Origin: Melanopsichium pennsylvanicum | Lineage: Eukaryota; Basidiomycota; Ustilaginomycetes; Ustilaginales | Direction of reading: 5' to 3' | Assembly (NCBI GenBank): GCA_900208305.1 | Contig: OAPG01000001.1 | Coordinates: forward strand, 1,612,001 to 1,676,000 | DNA length: 64,000 nucleotides | Part shown: positions 9,777-18,493 of the stretch, piece after piece | Layout of the letters: each line of letters begins with the position of its first letter | How positions within the stretch are numbered: the first letter of the stretch is position 1 | The notes under the pieces: model-generated | Database searches by the model: none | What the model saw: only the letters and a program-made list of their open reading frames with translations | What the model was told of the DNA's origin: nothing | Translations under genes and position numbers: made by a program

Positions 9777-10586
9777 TCACTTTTGTGAACCGTAATTCCT
9801 GACAGGGAACAATTTGTCAAAGTTCTTGCGGTCCAAGAACCATGGGTCTTTGGGATCAAGTTGTCTTTTGCCTGCCTGTTCTGCAGCAGACAAGCCCTGG
9901 CTACCTGCGACCTCGGACCAATCAGTCTCGCCGCGAAGACTGAGCTTGAAGCGCGACCAGTACTGTGTGTAGAGGTTTTTTGCTCTGGTCTCGAAGAGCG
10001 GTGTTGGTGCCGCCTCGAGCTGGTATCCGAAGGTGACATCCTCACCCAGCAAAATCGACGAAGGGACCTTTTGGCGTTGACTCTTGGCCGACGCAACTCG
10101 CCTTCCTTTGCCTTGCGCGAACTGCTCGATCTCGACTGCTGAGGACCTGTCTCGTCGATAAAGTGTATCTAGTGAGTGAAAGCGCTCGCAAGGGTCCTTT
10201 GGGTTCAGTGGCGCATTCCTTTGTGAGCGTAAGGAGGTAGGCAAGAAAGCACGAAATGGTCGCGCTGCGGTTCGAATGCCTATCTGTGATGTGGCAGGGT
10301 ACAATGTCACCCGCGTTGCAAGTCGAGAAGGTGTCCAGAAGAAGAATAGACCGAGTCCACCACCGGTCACCGCGACCGCTGTACCAGCAGCATATCTGAG
10401 CATGGGCGGAGCCAGCTTAGTCTTCTCTGGATCGCGTGTGAAGACGGGCCAGCTGAGATGCTGTGTGAGCAGGAAGCCTTGATAGCATCCTGCACCTGTG
10501 AAAACGGTTCCAATGAAGTAGTAAAGCATTCGCTTCATCCCAGGCGGGCCCCTGTAGAGCACTTTCGGTGCTGCTGCTGCACTCAT
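9777..10586 (-). CDS. two-helix membrane protein, probably mitochondrial (TMEM223-like?)
   Basis: A 269-residue protein read from the ATG at 10586. The frame is open a further 25 codons but only to a GTG. After MSAAAAPKVLYRG there are two hydrophobic segments, about 20-42 (MLYYFIGTVFTGAGCYQGFL) and 63-85 (LRYAAGTAVAVTGGGLGLFF). A positively charged, mostly hydrophilic C-terminal half ends NYGSQK. The helix pair near the N-terminus, with a following beta-rich stretch (RVTLYPATSQIGI), resembles the TMEM223/TMEM70-like inner-membrane proteins used in respiratory-complex assembly. Identity is too weak by eye to assert this. A basic N-terminus is compatible with import. It is convergent with the cupin gene. 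Confidence 0.7.
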   Translation of the reverse strand: MSAAAAPKVLYRGPPGMKRMLYYFIGTVFTGAGCYQGFLLTQHLSWPVFTRDPEKTKLAPPMLRYAAGTAVAVTGGGLGLFFFWTPSRLATRVTLYPATSQIGIRTAARPFRAFLPTSLRSQRNAPLNPKDPCERFHSLDTLYRRDRSSAVEIEQFAQGKGRRVASAKSQRQKVPSSILLGEDVTFGYQLEAAPTPLFETRAKNLYTQYWSRFKLSLRGETDWSEVAGSQGLSAAEQAGKRQLDPKDPWFLDRKNFDKLFPVRNYGSQK

Positions 10587-10800
10587 GCTGGCGCGTACAG
10601 GGCGTTCCAAGCCGGTGTCGAAAGTGAGTGATGTCGCAGAGAATATAAGCAGGCAACACACGATTTAATCCAATCTTCTCAAACTGACTTTCTGACCCTG
10701 CGTTTTGGATTCCCAGATTCCGGAGCAAAAGCAGAAGCGTTCACATATTTACAATTGTGTCATATATGTACACAACTTTGGAACATTGTTTTGTCTTTGC

Positions 10801-10889
10801 GGCCCTATAGCTCAGCGGTAGAGCGTCGGCTTCCAGTCGCTCTGATAGGAAAATTCCGAAGGTCATCCGTTCAAATCGGGTTGGGGTCA
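10801..10889 (+). tRNA. tRNA-Trp(CCA) with a 17-base intron
   Basis: All arms can be drawn: acceptor GGCCCTA with TGGGGTC (two G-T pairs), D arm GCTC/GAGC, anticodon stem at 10826-10830 and 10855-10859, T arm ATCCG/CGGGT around TTCAAAT, and discriminator A at 10889. The anticodon CCA is at 10833-10835, followed by G37. A 17-base intron, 10837-10853, sits at the standard position after base 37. Reading TCC (Gly) one base earlier was considered. The CCA reading gives the normal base 26 and D stem, and the exon sequence closely resembles animal tRNA-Trp around TCCAG and TTCAAATC. The last anticodon-stem pair (C31-T39) is a mismatch. Confidence 0.88.
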
Positions 10890-10895
10890 TTTTTT
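10890..10895 (+). terminator. RNA polymerase III T-run terminator of tRNA-Trp
   Basis: Six T residues begin directly after the discriminator base, the usual Pol III stop signal. Confidence 0.85.
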
Positions 10896-12115
10896 CCTGG
10901 GGATTGTAGTGCGCTATTTGAAGCTCGAACTGGTACCTGATAGGCACAATTTTTTTTTTTCGGTGTCAGATGCCTCGAGCCTGGTTTTCATCTCGAGTTG
11001 ATGAATGAATTGTCACACTGAAACACAGTGCACCGGCAATACCACACAAGTCGCCGGCCCGGTAAGATACAGCATCGACACATTCGGACGGATGGAGAAT
11101 TGCACCCCCATTGTTTGTAGACGTTCCGGCGGCAAACATCGAATCAGCTTGGACGCTGGATCAGCCTAGACATGAGGTACAGTACGATGATGACACCGGA
11201 CACAGCCGTGGCGAGAAAGCATGCACTCGTAGCTTCAAATTGAAATGTTTTGCTGCATAAGAGCCTCACACTATCTTTTGCATCCGAAGGAATCAATTCG
11301 GCTTTGGGTAAGTATATGAGGTCACCATTCAGATTAGAAGTGATTAGATAAAGCCGAACGACGGTTTGTCTCGCCTATGCACAGGATGTTTTCCTCGCTT
11401 TCGCTTTCAAGATCTGGATAAAGGCCAATACGGACTGAGGGAATTATCCGCTGCCAAATTTCGTCATTGCAAGACACGCCATCGTGCAGCTGTCAATCAC
11501 GTTGCTCGAGCAGTGCACAGGCCAGGAGGTGGCGACTTTCCTGTGCCTGGAGAAATCGCTCGACACCGCTCTACTTACGGATGCAGCAGTCTGCTGCCTG
11601 ACGACTGGATGGGAGGAATGTGGAGATTGACTGTGATGTCCTACGGTTCGTGGTGGACAATGTTCGAGCAGCCACATTGTGTCCAGATGGAGCGAAGGCG
11701 TGAAAGCAGAGCTTTGCTCGCACATATGACAGCACAAGTAGCTAAATCAGGCGTGATACAGAAAAGTTGCCATGTTCGCTGAGCCTAACCTTTAGGGCTC
11801 TGCGCACACGTCGAACACTTCGTTCATGAGCAAAGGAGAGACAACCGAGCACATGTGTTGGTGTAGCTTCCGCACAGTACGAAGCATGCAAGGCATAGAC
11901 CTATGCTCTGATGCAGTACCCAACCCGAATTTTTGCTTCCCTCGACCAATCTGAGTAGAGCTCCCTCTGTCAGAATGCACGCTGCTTCGCGAAGCTCTGG
12001 ATTTATGAAGAACATATATAACATCGGAGCTAGCACAAGTTCATCGACGCTCTTCTTCACATCGTCTATCTTAAACACATCCACCTTCCACCAACTTCCA
12101 CTTTAACAAATCAAG
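10896..12115. other. 1.2 kb interval without a supported gene
   Basis: Holds the promoter of the small spliced gene that follows; TATA-like AT-rich sequence and a C/A-rich leader occur close to its start. Frames up to 138 codons exist on both strands but have no domain or coding bias I can support. One TACAGTA word lies at 11178-11184. Confidence 0.5.
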
Positions 12116-12397
12116 ATGTCCGCTCCTCAGCAAACTGGTGCTCCTCAGCAGGATGCCCTCGACAAGGGTGTGGAATGGGCCGAGAAGAAGGCTGGTCACG
12201 AGCAGAGCGCCAGTACCACCGAGAAGATCTCTGACGGTATCCGATCCGGATTGTGAGTATTAGTGCCGTTGGTTGCTTTGCATTCCTTTTGCAGGATCCT
12301 TACCGACTAATCTTCTGAATCACACTCTCACTATCCTTTCCGGGAACACAGCAAGAAGCTATCTGGCAAGGACGTCCCCATCAAGGACAAGCAGTAA
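12116..12397 (+). CDS. small hydrophilic conserved-type protein (60 aa, one intron)
   Basis: Two exons, 12116-12252 and 12352-12397, join to 60 codons plus stop. The 99-base intron begins GTGAGT, has a CTAAT branch-like word at 12307-12311 and ends ACAG. Splicing turns a TTG-TGA end into GGA-TTC and continues in frame as KKLSGKDVPIKDKQ. An earlier AG at 12293-12294 would give a 42-base intron and an early stop, so it is unlikely. The protein begins MSAPQQTGAPQQDALDKG and is charged, with no Cys and no signal peptide. It resembles short fungal proteins of the pattern QQDALDKGxxxAEKK...K...G...VP, known only as hypothetical and often abundant. Role unknown. The C/A-rich leader ending CAAG before the ATG suggests strong translation. 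Confidence 0.8.
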
Positions 12398-14286
12398 ACT
12401 ACATCCTTTTACTGCCTCGAACAATCTCCAGTTGCGGGTCCATACCCTCTCTTCGATACCAAGTTACTGTCCTCTAATCCTAAACAATCCATCCCTCTTT
12501 TCTCTTTTACCTGCGTTTCAGAATGTTCACATGTCGGAAGCCAAAAGATGTTTGGTACAGCCCGTGGTGGGATGGTTTTAGTGAGATGGTGGGATCCGTC
12601 GTCTACCCGACTCAAGTGTGTGATGAAATGTCCTGGAGAAGATTAGCCGTTATCGCAACATCGGTATGAATAGATTCAGTCTAGATAATGTGTCGCCGAG
12701 CAGTCGAGGCGATGGAGTGATAGTGTATGACCGCGCTAGATCCAGATAAGTGAGATGAATAGAGAACTGAGGAGTAAGCAAAAGCTTTGATGCTCGCTTG
12801 GCAGCCATGGACACCAAGACTTCCAATGTCGTCGAAAGTTTGGCATTACGTGTCGCTAAAGCACGACGTCATGTAGAAGAGCCAGGTCACCGGAATATTG
12901 CGAGACCCTTTGCCTCCGCGATATCACGAAGCCAAGGAAGTGTCACATCACGTTGTTCCTTGTGCACTTAGGCAGGCTCGGGTGTTTGACGCTGTTCCGA
13001 ATGCTCCATGGTCAGGAGCATCGAGCATGATGACTCGCTCCGCTGACGTTTGCTGAAACGGGATCGGTACAAAGAGTCCTGAGTTGATGCAGCAAGACTT
13101 TGAAGGCTTTCGGCGCTTCCTGAAAAGAACATCCTGACGGCGTTCGTAGAACGAAGTTTTAAGAGCATCAGCTTGAGTTGAGTCGACATCGGTTTTTGCT
13201 GACCAAGACCCTAATCCGAGACTAAATAGAAGATGTGCTGCCTCGAAGCGGAAAGGTTCGAAGCTCTCTTTCCAGCTGACCGGTTTCATCGGCCTGAAAG
13301 TTACGAAGGAGAAGACATAGGATCAAGGAGCACAAAGCGATAAGAATGATCTGACTGCAGAAGGCTCCCAGCTGGAAACCGCAAATGCAGCCCAGGGCGA
13401 AGAGCAGTGCTTGAGTCCCTGATATTGACATTTTATACGTTGGTCCAGACTGTATACAGGATTGAAGTATTGGTAGCGTGAAAAAGGGAGCCTACACTTG
13501 TGAAAGGGAGACGTATGAGGGAGAAAGCACGAAGCAGATCTTCTGCTTCTTAGACGTACAGTCTGCCTTGGAAGGAAGAGAACAACGGGTTGAACACTTG
13601 CCTCAGTCAGATTCTAAGCTTCGGATGACAAGGAAGGATTCCAAGAATGTTGAAGAATGCCAAAGCGCATACTGTGCCTTTGTGCTATCGCTACATGAGT
13701 TGATGAAAATTGCTGTTGAATGTAAAGTCGGTGCGGCGCTGAACAGCTTCAGATCCGTTCACTGACGGAGCACGCGCAGGTGTAGAGGCATTGACCCATC
13801 ACCAGCACAGAGATGTTTACGCACTTGCGTTCCAGTGATTTCAATATGAGGAGTCTGATATGGGCGAAGTGCAGATTCGAGTGAGCTTGAGCTGAATCAC
13901 ACAAACAGTCTGTCCGCCATCTGAACGTTGTCAACATGTCAACGTTTTGATGCTGTCGAAAATATCTCGATATCTTCAGAAGTGTCGATCTTACAGCTCA
14001 GCGGTGGGCGGGCGATTTTTGGGATTGGGGACTAACCGACCCAAAAACCTGGCAATCTGCGACTTTGGCTCACAAAAGGGTCCACCACATCACGCTCTCC
14101 TCGGTTCTTTCACTTTCAGCTTTTTGGTTGCATGCTGTCACACCACAACACGCGATCTCTCATCACCACCAACACATCCTTCAAACAAACGCTCTTTCGA
14201 CGCATCGCTTGGTTCCTGACACAGCCTTCCTTGACTCGCATCGCCGAATGTGCAAAAGGAGCTCGTCCTGACCAAATTCAGCAGCT
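12398..14286. other. 1.9 kb interval, mostly without a supported gene
   Basis: Contains the 3' end of the small spliced gene and the pyrimidine-rich leader of the Ugo1-like gene (about 14060-14286). Several short frames overlap on both strands. Only the small hydrophobic frame at 13222-13431 is worth listing separately. Confidence 0.5.
13222..13431 (-). CDS. possible small two-helix membrane protein (69 aa)
   Basis: An ATG-started frame of 69 codons beginning MSISGTQALLFALG. Residues 7-22 and 24-43 are strongly hydrophobic, with four Cys in the first 37 residues, and then an acidic-polar tail ends GSTSSI. It could be a small membrane or secreted peptide. No homologue is recognised, no intron is needed, and it lies in an otherwise gene-poor gap. 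A frame of this size can also occur by chance. Confidence 0.22.
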   Translation of the reverse strand: MSISGTQALLFALGCICGFQLGAFCSQIILIALCSLILCLLLRNFQADETGQLERELRTFPLRGSTSSI

Positions 14287-16119
14287 ATGGTCACGCATCC
14301 ACCTCCGCCGGGCAGCAACGCCCAAGCCCACCCGCTCCGACCCTATTACCAGCCTCCCGAGGACTCGGTCTTCATCGCTACCGCCCCTCGCTTCTCCACT
14401 ACTGGCACTTCCAATGCCACTGCTGGCTCATCCAAACCCTTTGCCGCTGCCACAGCGCCCGAACAAGCCCCCAACAGGTACATGGCCTCCACCGACGCCA
14501 TGCCCTACGTTGCGACCACATCCGCAGGCGGCTTTGGCGAGGCCGATACGAGCATTTCAGACATCTTCCGCGCGCTTGTCATTAGCGGTGCGCTACAGTA
14601 CACCAGCACATGCCTGGCAATGCCCTTCGAAGTGGGCAAGCTACTCTTGCAAGTGCAGTGGGTGCCCAGGGACGATGTCTGGCTTTCTATCACTCAACAG
14701 GCTGCGCTCGCACATCGTCGGACTATCGCCAAGCCGCAACAAGCACAGGCTGCACGTGAGATCCAAGAAGGAGAGGAGGAGGAAGCCTGGGAGCAAGAGG
14801 TGTCGCCAGAAGCAAATGAATGGGACGAAGAAGCAAACGCACTAGAAGGCGAAATTGAGGATGACCTACTCGAAGCTGATCTTTCGGACGAAGAAGACGC
14901 AGATGCATACTTCCGAGATGCCTCATCCAGACCGACACGGCCCGATATCTCCCTATATTCTGACCGCAGGAAGAAGCGCATGGTCGATGCAGGTGGATAC
15001 GTGATGCGCAAAAGTGTGTACGATCAAGGTGCACGACCGGAATTTGTCATGCCAGTCGTGGTCAGGGGAGGCGTTTGGGAGATGATGAAGGCCGTCGGTC
15101 GTGGAAAAGAAGGCTGGCTTGGCTTGTGGAAAGGCTCGTTGACGTCTTTTGTTCTCGAAGTCACATCCTCGACAATCCAGCCTACCATCTCGTCCGTCCT
15201 TTCGCTTTTCGCTCCAACTGCACTTTCGCCTTTGCCCCTCGCCTACGCTCCGTATCCTTACAAGACTCTAGGCCTGCTTCTCTCCTCACATCTCATCACC
15301 GGAGTGCTCGTTTCGCCCCTCGACCTGGTTCGCACCCGACTCATCGCACAGAGCACTCTTCCCGCACACCGCAAATACAGTGGTCCCTTCGACGCGATTC
15401 AGAAGACCCTTCGCGAAGAAGGTGGTTGGAAGACGGCCTACCTCCACCCCAATTTGCTCATCCCGACCATTCTCGACTTCACCCTTCGTCCACTGCTCTC
15501 GCTTGGTGCACCACTGCTCATTGAGCACACGCTGAGACTCGAACCCAATACCCACCCTATCAGCTACGCGATTGCGGAACTTGCCATCTCTACTGCTTCG
15601 CTTTGTATCACTTTGCCTATCGAGACTGTCCGTCGGAGGCTTCAGCTCCAGATCCGTAAGCCCTACGGCACTAAGAATGACAATGAAAATGTGAGCAAGA
15701 AGATCACTAGCGCCACTCTACAGCATACCAACACCACGGCTCCGACATACGGTGGAATCTCGCTCTCAACTGGCAACGTCGGCATCCGTGGCCTTCGCAC
15801 ATGTGTCGAAACTCGACCTCTGCCCTATGTCGGTGTTGTGGAGGCAATCTATCGCATCGTCACAGAGGAGACCATTCCGACCCACAACCGACACAACAAG
15901 GCTGAACAAAGTTCGGAAGACAAGGCGGAAGCTGCACCAGATGCAAATCAGATGGCGCAATCGGGGATTCTCGCGGCCAAGACGGGTCATTCGAGTTTGG
16001 GTGGTCTACGATCGCTGTACAGAGGATTTGGTATGGCGTTTAGTGCAAACTTGGTCGTGTTCATGCTTACGCTCGTCAGTGGTGAGCGTGCTGGGCCCGC
16101 AGGCTGGGCCGAGATCTGA
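14287..16119 (+). CDS. UGO1: Ugo1-like mitochondrial outer-membrane fusion protein (carrier family)
   Basis: A 610-residue protein related to mitochondrial carriers. After a Pro/Ala-rich N-terminus, residues 95-140 hold a first carrier-like segment (LQYTSTCLAMPFEVGKLLLQ). A highly acidic insert follows at about 157-220. A core then carries GWLGLWKGSLTSFVLEV, the carrier-type signature SPLDLVRTRLI, a second LPIETVRRRLQLQI, and a final LRSLYRGFGMAF motif near the C-terminus. These degenerate carrier signatures with an acidic insert fit Ugo1 (SLC25A46 relatives). Ugo1 links the fusion GTPases Fzo1 and Mgm1 and is not itself a transporter. An ordinary metabolite carrier is less likely because the first repeat lacks a full PxDxxKxR signature. 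The ATG at 14287 opens the frame; no intron was seen. Confidence 0.82.
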   Translation: MVTHPPPPGSNAQAHPLRPYYQPPEDSVFIATAPRFSTTGTSNATAGSSKPFAAATAPEQAPNRYMASTDAMPYVATTSAGGFGEADTSISDIFRALVISGALQYTSTCLAMPFEVGKLLLQVQWVPRDDVWLSITQQAALAHRRTIAKPQQAQAAREIQEGEEEEAWEQEVSPEANEWDEEANALEGEIEDDLLEADLSDEEDADAYFRDASSRPTRPDISLYSDRRKKRMVDAGGYVMRKSVYDQGARPEFVMPVVVRGGVWEMMKAVGRGKEGWLGLWKGSLTSFVLEVTSSTIQPTISSVLSLFAPTALSPLPLAYAPYPYKTLGLLLSSHLITGVLVSPLDLVRTRLIAQSTLPAHRKYSGPFDAIQKTLREEGGWKTAYLHPNLLIPTILDFTLRPLLSLGAPLLIEHTLRLEPNTHPISYAIAELAISTASLCITLPIETVRRRLQLQIRKPYGTKNDNENVSKKITSATLQHTNTTAPTYGGISLSTGNVGIRGLRTCVETRPLPYVGVVEAIYRIVTEETIPTHNRHNKAEQSSEDKAEAAPDANQMAQSGILAAKTGHSSLGGLRSLYRGFGMAFSANLVVFMLTLVSGERAGPAGWAEI

Positions 16120-16918
16120 TCGCCGCTTGAGGACTTCAACGCCACTCTTGTTTTGTATTGTATCGTATGTTGATGATACGCCCATCTTTTGTGTTTGCTT
16201 CTATTGTTTTGTTCGATGTGCAGTCTTGTCCAAGAAATGTAGTCCTCTTGCATTGGCGTCTGATTGAAATACGTTTTTTTGTTTCTTCGACCCCTAACCG
16301 ATCGAGTAAGGCGGACTGTAATCGGCTCAGCATGGCACAGCGTAGGAGTTTGCCTGATTATCAGCTTCTATGTTGAACCCGTTCATACCATACGTGCAGC
16401 ATATAAAGCGACGCCGCACTGTCTCAGGCCCACCAACCATTCTTTTCTTTCATCTGTTGACGCCTTTGTTGGGGGTTGTTCATCTGTGGTGGGCTCAGAT
16501 GCGGAATGGTTTCCGTGACGCAATTTACTGTACCGTAGTGTAAGCTTGCCTGCCTGTATGAAGTACAGTAGGTTACCAGATTGCGAGGGACTTGGGGCAA
16601 ATGAAGGGCTCGTATTTTCTCTGGTGGGCTGGGCAGAGAGGTATGCTGAGTTGGATCATTCTCATGGCCGAACTTCGTGTCTTTGCTGCTCGCAATGCTG
16701 TCCTTTTTTCTACTTGCCCACTATCAACACACACCAAAGCAAGTCTCGGTTTGGATGGGCCCATCTTGATCACCGTATTCTCGAACGTTGACGGTTTATT
16801 CACACTCTTTTTTTCCTTTTTTAAGCTCGACTGGTTCGAAGCGAATCCTCTTCCTCCCGCACTTACACCGTATCTTCGTTATTTTCGCATCCTCCACCGG
16901 CCTATCGCAGAGCGACAC
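16120..16918. other. 0.8 kb interval upstream of the candidate effector
   Basis: Lies between two plus-strand genes. The frame of the effector is open upstream to a TTG at 16592, but that extension has no signal peptide of its own and is treated as leader. Two TACTGTA/TACAGTA words lie 31 bases apart, at 16526-16532 and 16564-16570. Confidence 0.5.
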
Positions 16919-18241
16919 ATGATGACGGTGGCTCCTTTCTACCTTTCCTTGCGACTTTGGCTGGTACTGCTGACCGCATCGTCAACCGTGCTCACCTACG
17001 AACTCTCCCCTGTAGATGGACAAGCAGACATAGGCGCCCATCACGTCCAACCGGGCCGCTGTGCTGGGGTAGAACGTCGTCTTGGACGCCGAACATACGG
17101 AGACTTTTTTCGTCCTTCCCCTTTCAAGACGACCTTTTCTTCTATCTCCTCCTCCATTTCAGGCGTCGATGATGCCGGATCTGGCATCGAAGCTATGGAC
17201 TCAACCTCGTTGTGTTCATTCAACCCTCGACTCACCGAAGGCTATGGTGCAGGATTTAGCAATATTGCTTCGTATCTCATCTACTCTCGATGCCTCTATG
17301 GCACTAACTACATGAGGGTAATCTGTGGCACTTCGGATGGGAATGGAAAACCAAAGGAAGAAATCCCCAATTTGGTTGTTGAAGCTCAATGCCCAAGCGG
17401 GACAAAGTGTAAAAATTTTTGTGCGACGATGGTCGATCCAAGTTTGGCCAGCCCTTATGCAGCCAAACAGGTCCAACTTGCCCAATGTCTGCCGATACCT
17501 CAGTGGGAAAAACTGACAGACATGTACAAGCCAAAGCCGAGGTGGTTTAATTATGATAGTCTTCTGAAGATCAAGACAGGTGGTGGTGTCGGAAGTGCAG
17601 GGGGAGACCCCAAGGTGGTTGACAAGGTACCTGAAGGTGATCCGGCTAAAGACCCAACGCAGACGGATAAAGATGGTACTATAGCGGGCAAGGTTCTTAT
17701 TTCTGGTGCGAGCGATGCGAAACCGGAGTCGAAGAAACAGCCTAAATCCAAGACAGATACTGGGATGCACACCACAACCCACCTCTCTGAAGGCCTCACC
17801 TTTCCTGGATCCGTCCATATGCCTACTGGCAACAAGCCGAATGACCCGATAGAGCAGCAGCAGAAGCAGGATCAAAAAGATAAATTGCCCCCTCAAAAAG
17901 CTCTTACCGATATGGGTTTCCGTAAAAGAACTCTGCAATATGACTTGTCTTCCTCCTCTGGCTCAGGGACTCGTGGATTCATTCACTCTTTCCATACAGG
18001 TCAGATGAAACACGATCCCCACAAAGGTCAGCAGTCAAAACGGTCGGCCGATCCAGCTTCTCAAATCACCATCCCATTGAGCAGCGTAGACAAGCCGATT
18101 CAGCCAAAAGCACAACAGCAGCAGCACGAGAAGGATCCAGATGGCCCATTGACGCCGCAAAAGGATCCACTACCTGGGAAGAAAGGGCCCCTTCATCGTC
18201 ATCATCGCCACCTTCGCAGCCGTATCCTCCACCAGCATTGA
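16919..18241 (+). CDS. candidate secreted cysteine-rich effector
   Basis: A 440-residue protein from the ATG at 16919. Residues 1-26 (hydrophobic core LRLWLVLLTASSTVLT) form a convincing signal peptide. All eight Cys lie between residues 48 and 190 (48, 99, 125, 136, 158, 164, 168, 190), an even number compatible with four disulphides. The rest, about 250 residues, has no Cys and is rich in Lys, Gln, Pro, Asp and Ser. It includes dibasic KR sites (in FRKRTL and SKRSAD) that a Kex2-type protease could cut, and ends in a basic His-rich tail (HRHHRHLRSR). No known domain is recognised. A secreted N-terminal fold with a disordered tail is a common form for smut effectors and cell-wall-associated proteins. 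Host interaction is inferred, not shown. No transmembrane segment or GPI signal is seen. Confidence 0.78.
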   Translation: MMTVAPFYLSLRLWLVLLTASSTVLTYELSPVDGQADIGAHHVQPGRCAGVERRLGRRTYGDFFRPSPFKTTFSSISSSISGVDDAGSGIEAMDSTSLCSFNPRLTEGYGAGFSNIASYLIYSRCLYGTNYMRVICGTSDGNGKPKEEIPNLVVEAQCPSGTKCKNFCATMVDPSLASPYAAKQVQLAQCLPIPQWEKLTDMYKPKPRWFNYDSLLKIKTGGGVGSAGGDPKVVDKVPEGDPAKDPTQTDKDGTIAGKVLISGASDAKPESKKQPKSKTDTGMHTTTHLSEGLTFPGSVHMPTGNKPNDPIEQQQKQDQKDKLPPQKALTDMGFRKRTLQYDLSSSSGSGTRGFIHSFHTGQMKHDPHKGQQSKRSADPASQITIPLSSVDKPIQPKAQQQQHEKDPDGPLTPQKDPLPGKKGPLHRHHRHLRSRILHQH

Positions 18242-18493
18242 TGCTCTTTCCGCTCAGGACGCTGCAAAAACCTTCCCTTGTCTCTTGAGATCATTTTACA
18301 TTTCTTGCCATCTCGACAAATTTCCCTCGGTTTCACATGATCCCGTAGTTCGTTTTCTCAATTCATTCACTCCTTTTTTCCTTCATCTCGTTTAAACAAT
18401 CATTTCGCCTTTGCAAGCCATGCTCTGCTTTGTTTGGGATTGAAGGTGTTTTTGATGGAAAGAAGAAGAAAATGACATGAGTTGGACAGCCCC

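Noticed and set aside
12253..12294. Alternative 42-base intron in the small spliced gene
   Set aside because: Too short for a fungal intron, no branch-like word, and it leads to an early stop. The AG at 12350-12351 restores a sensible frame.
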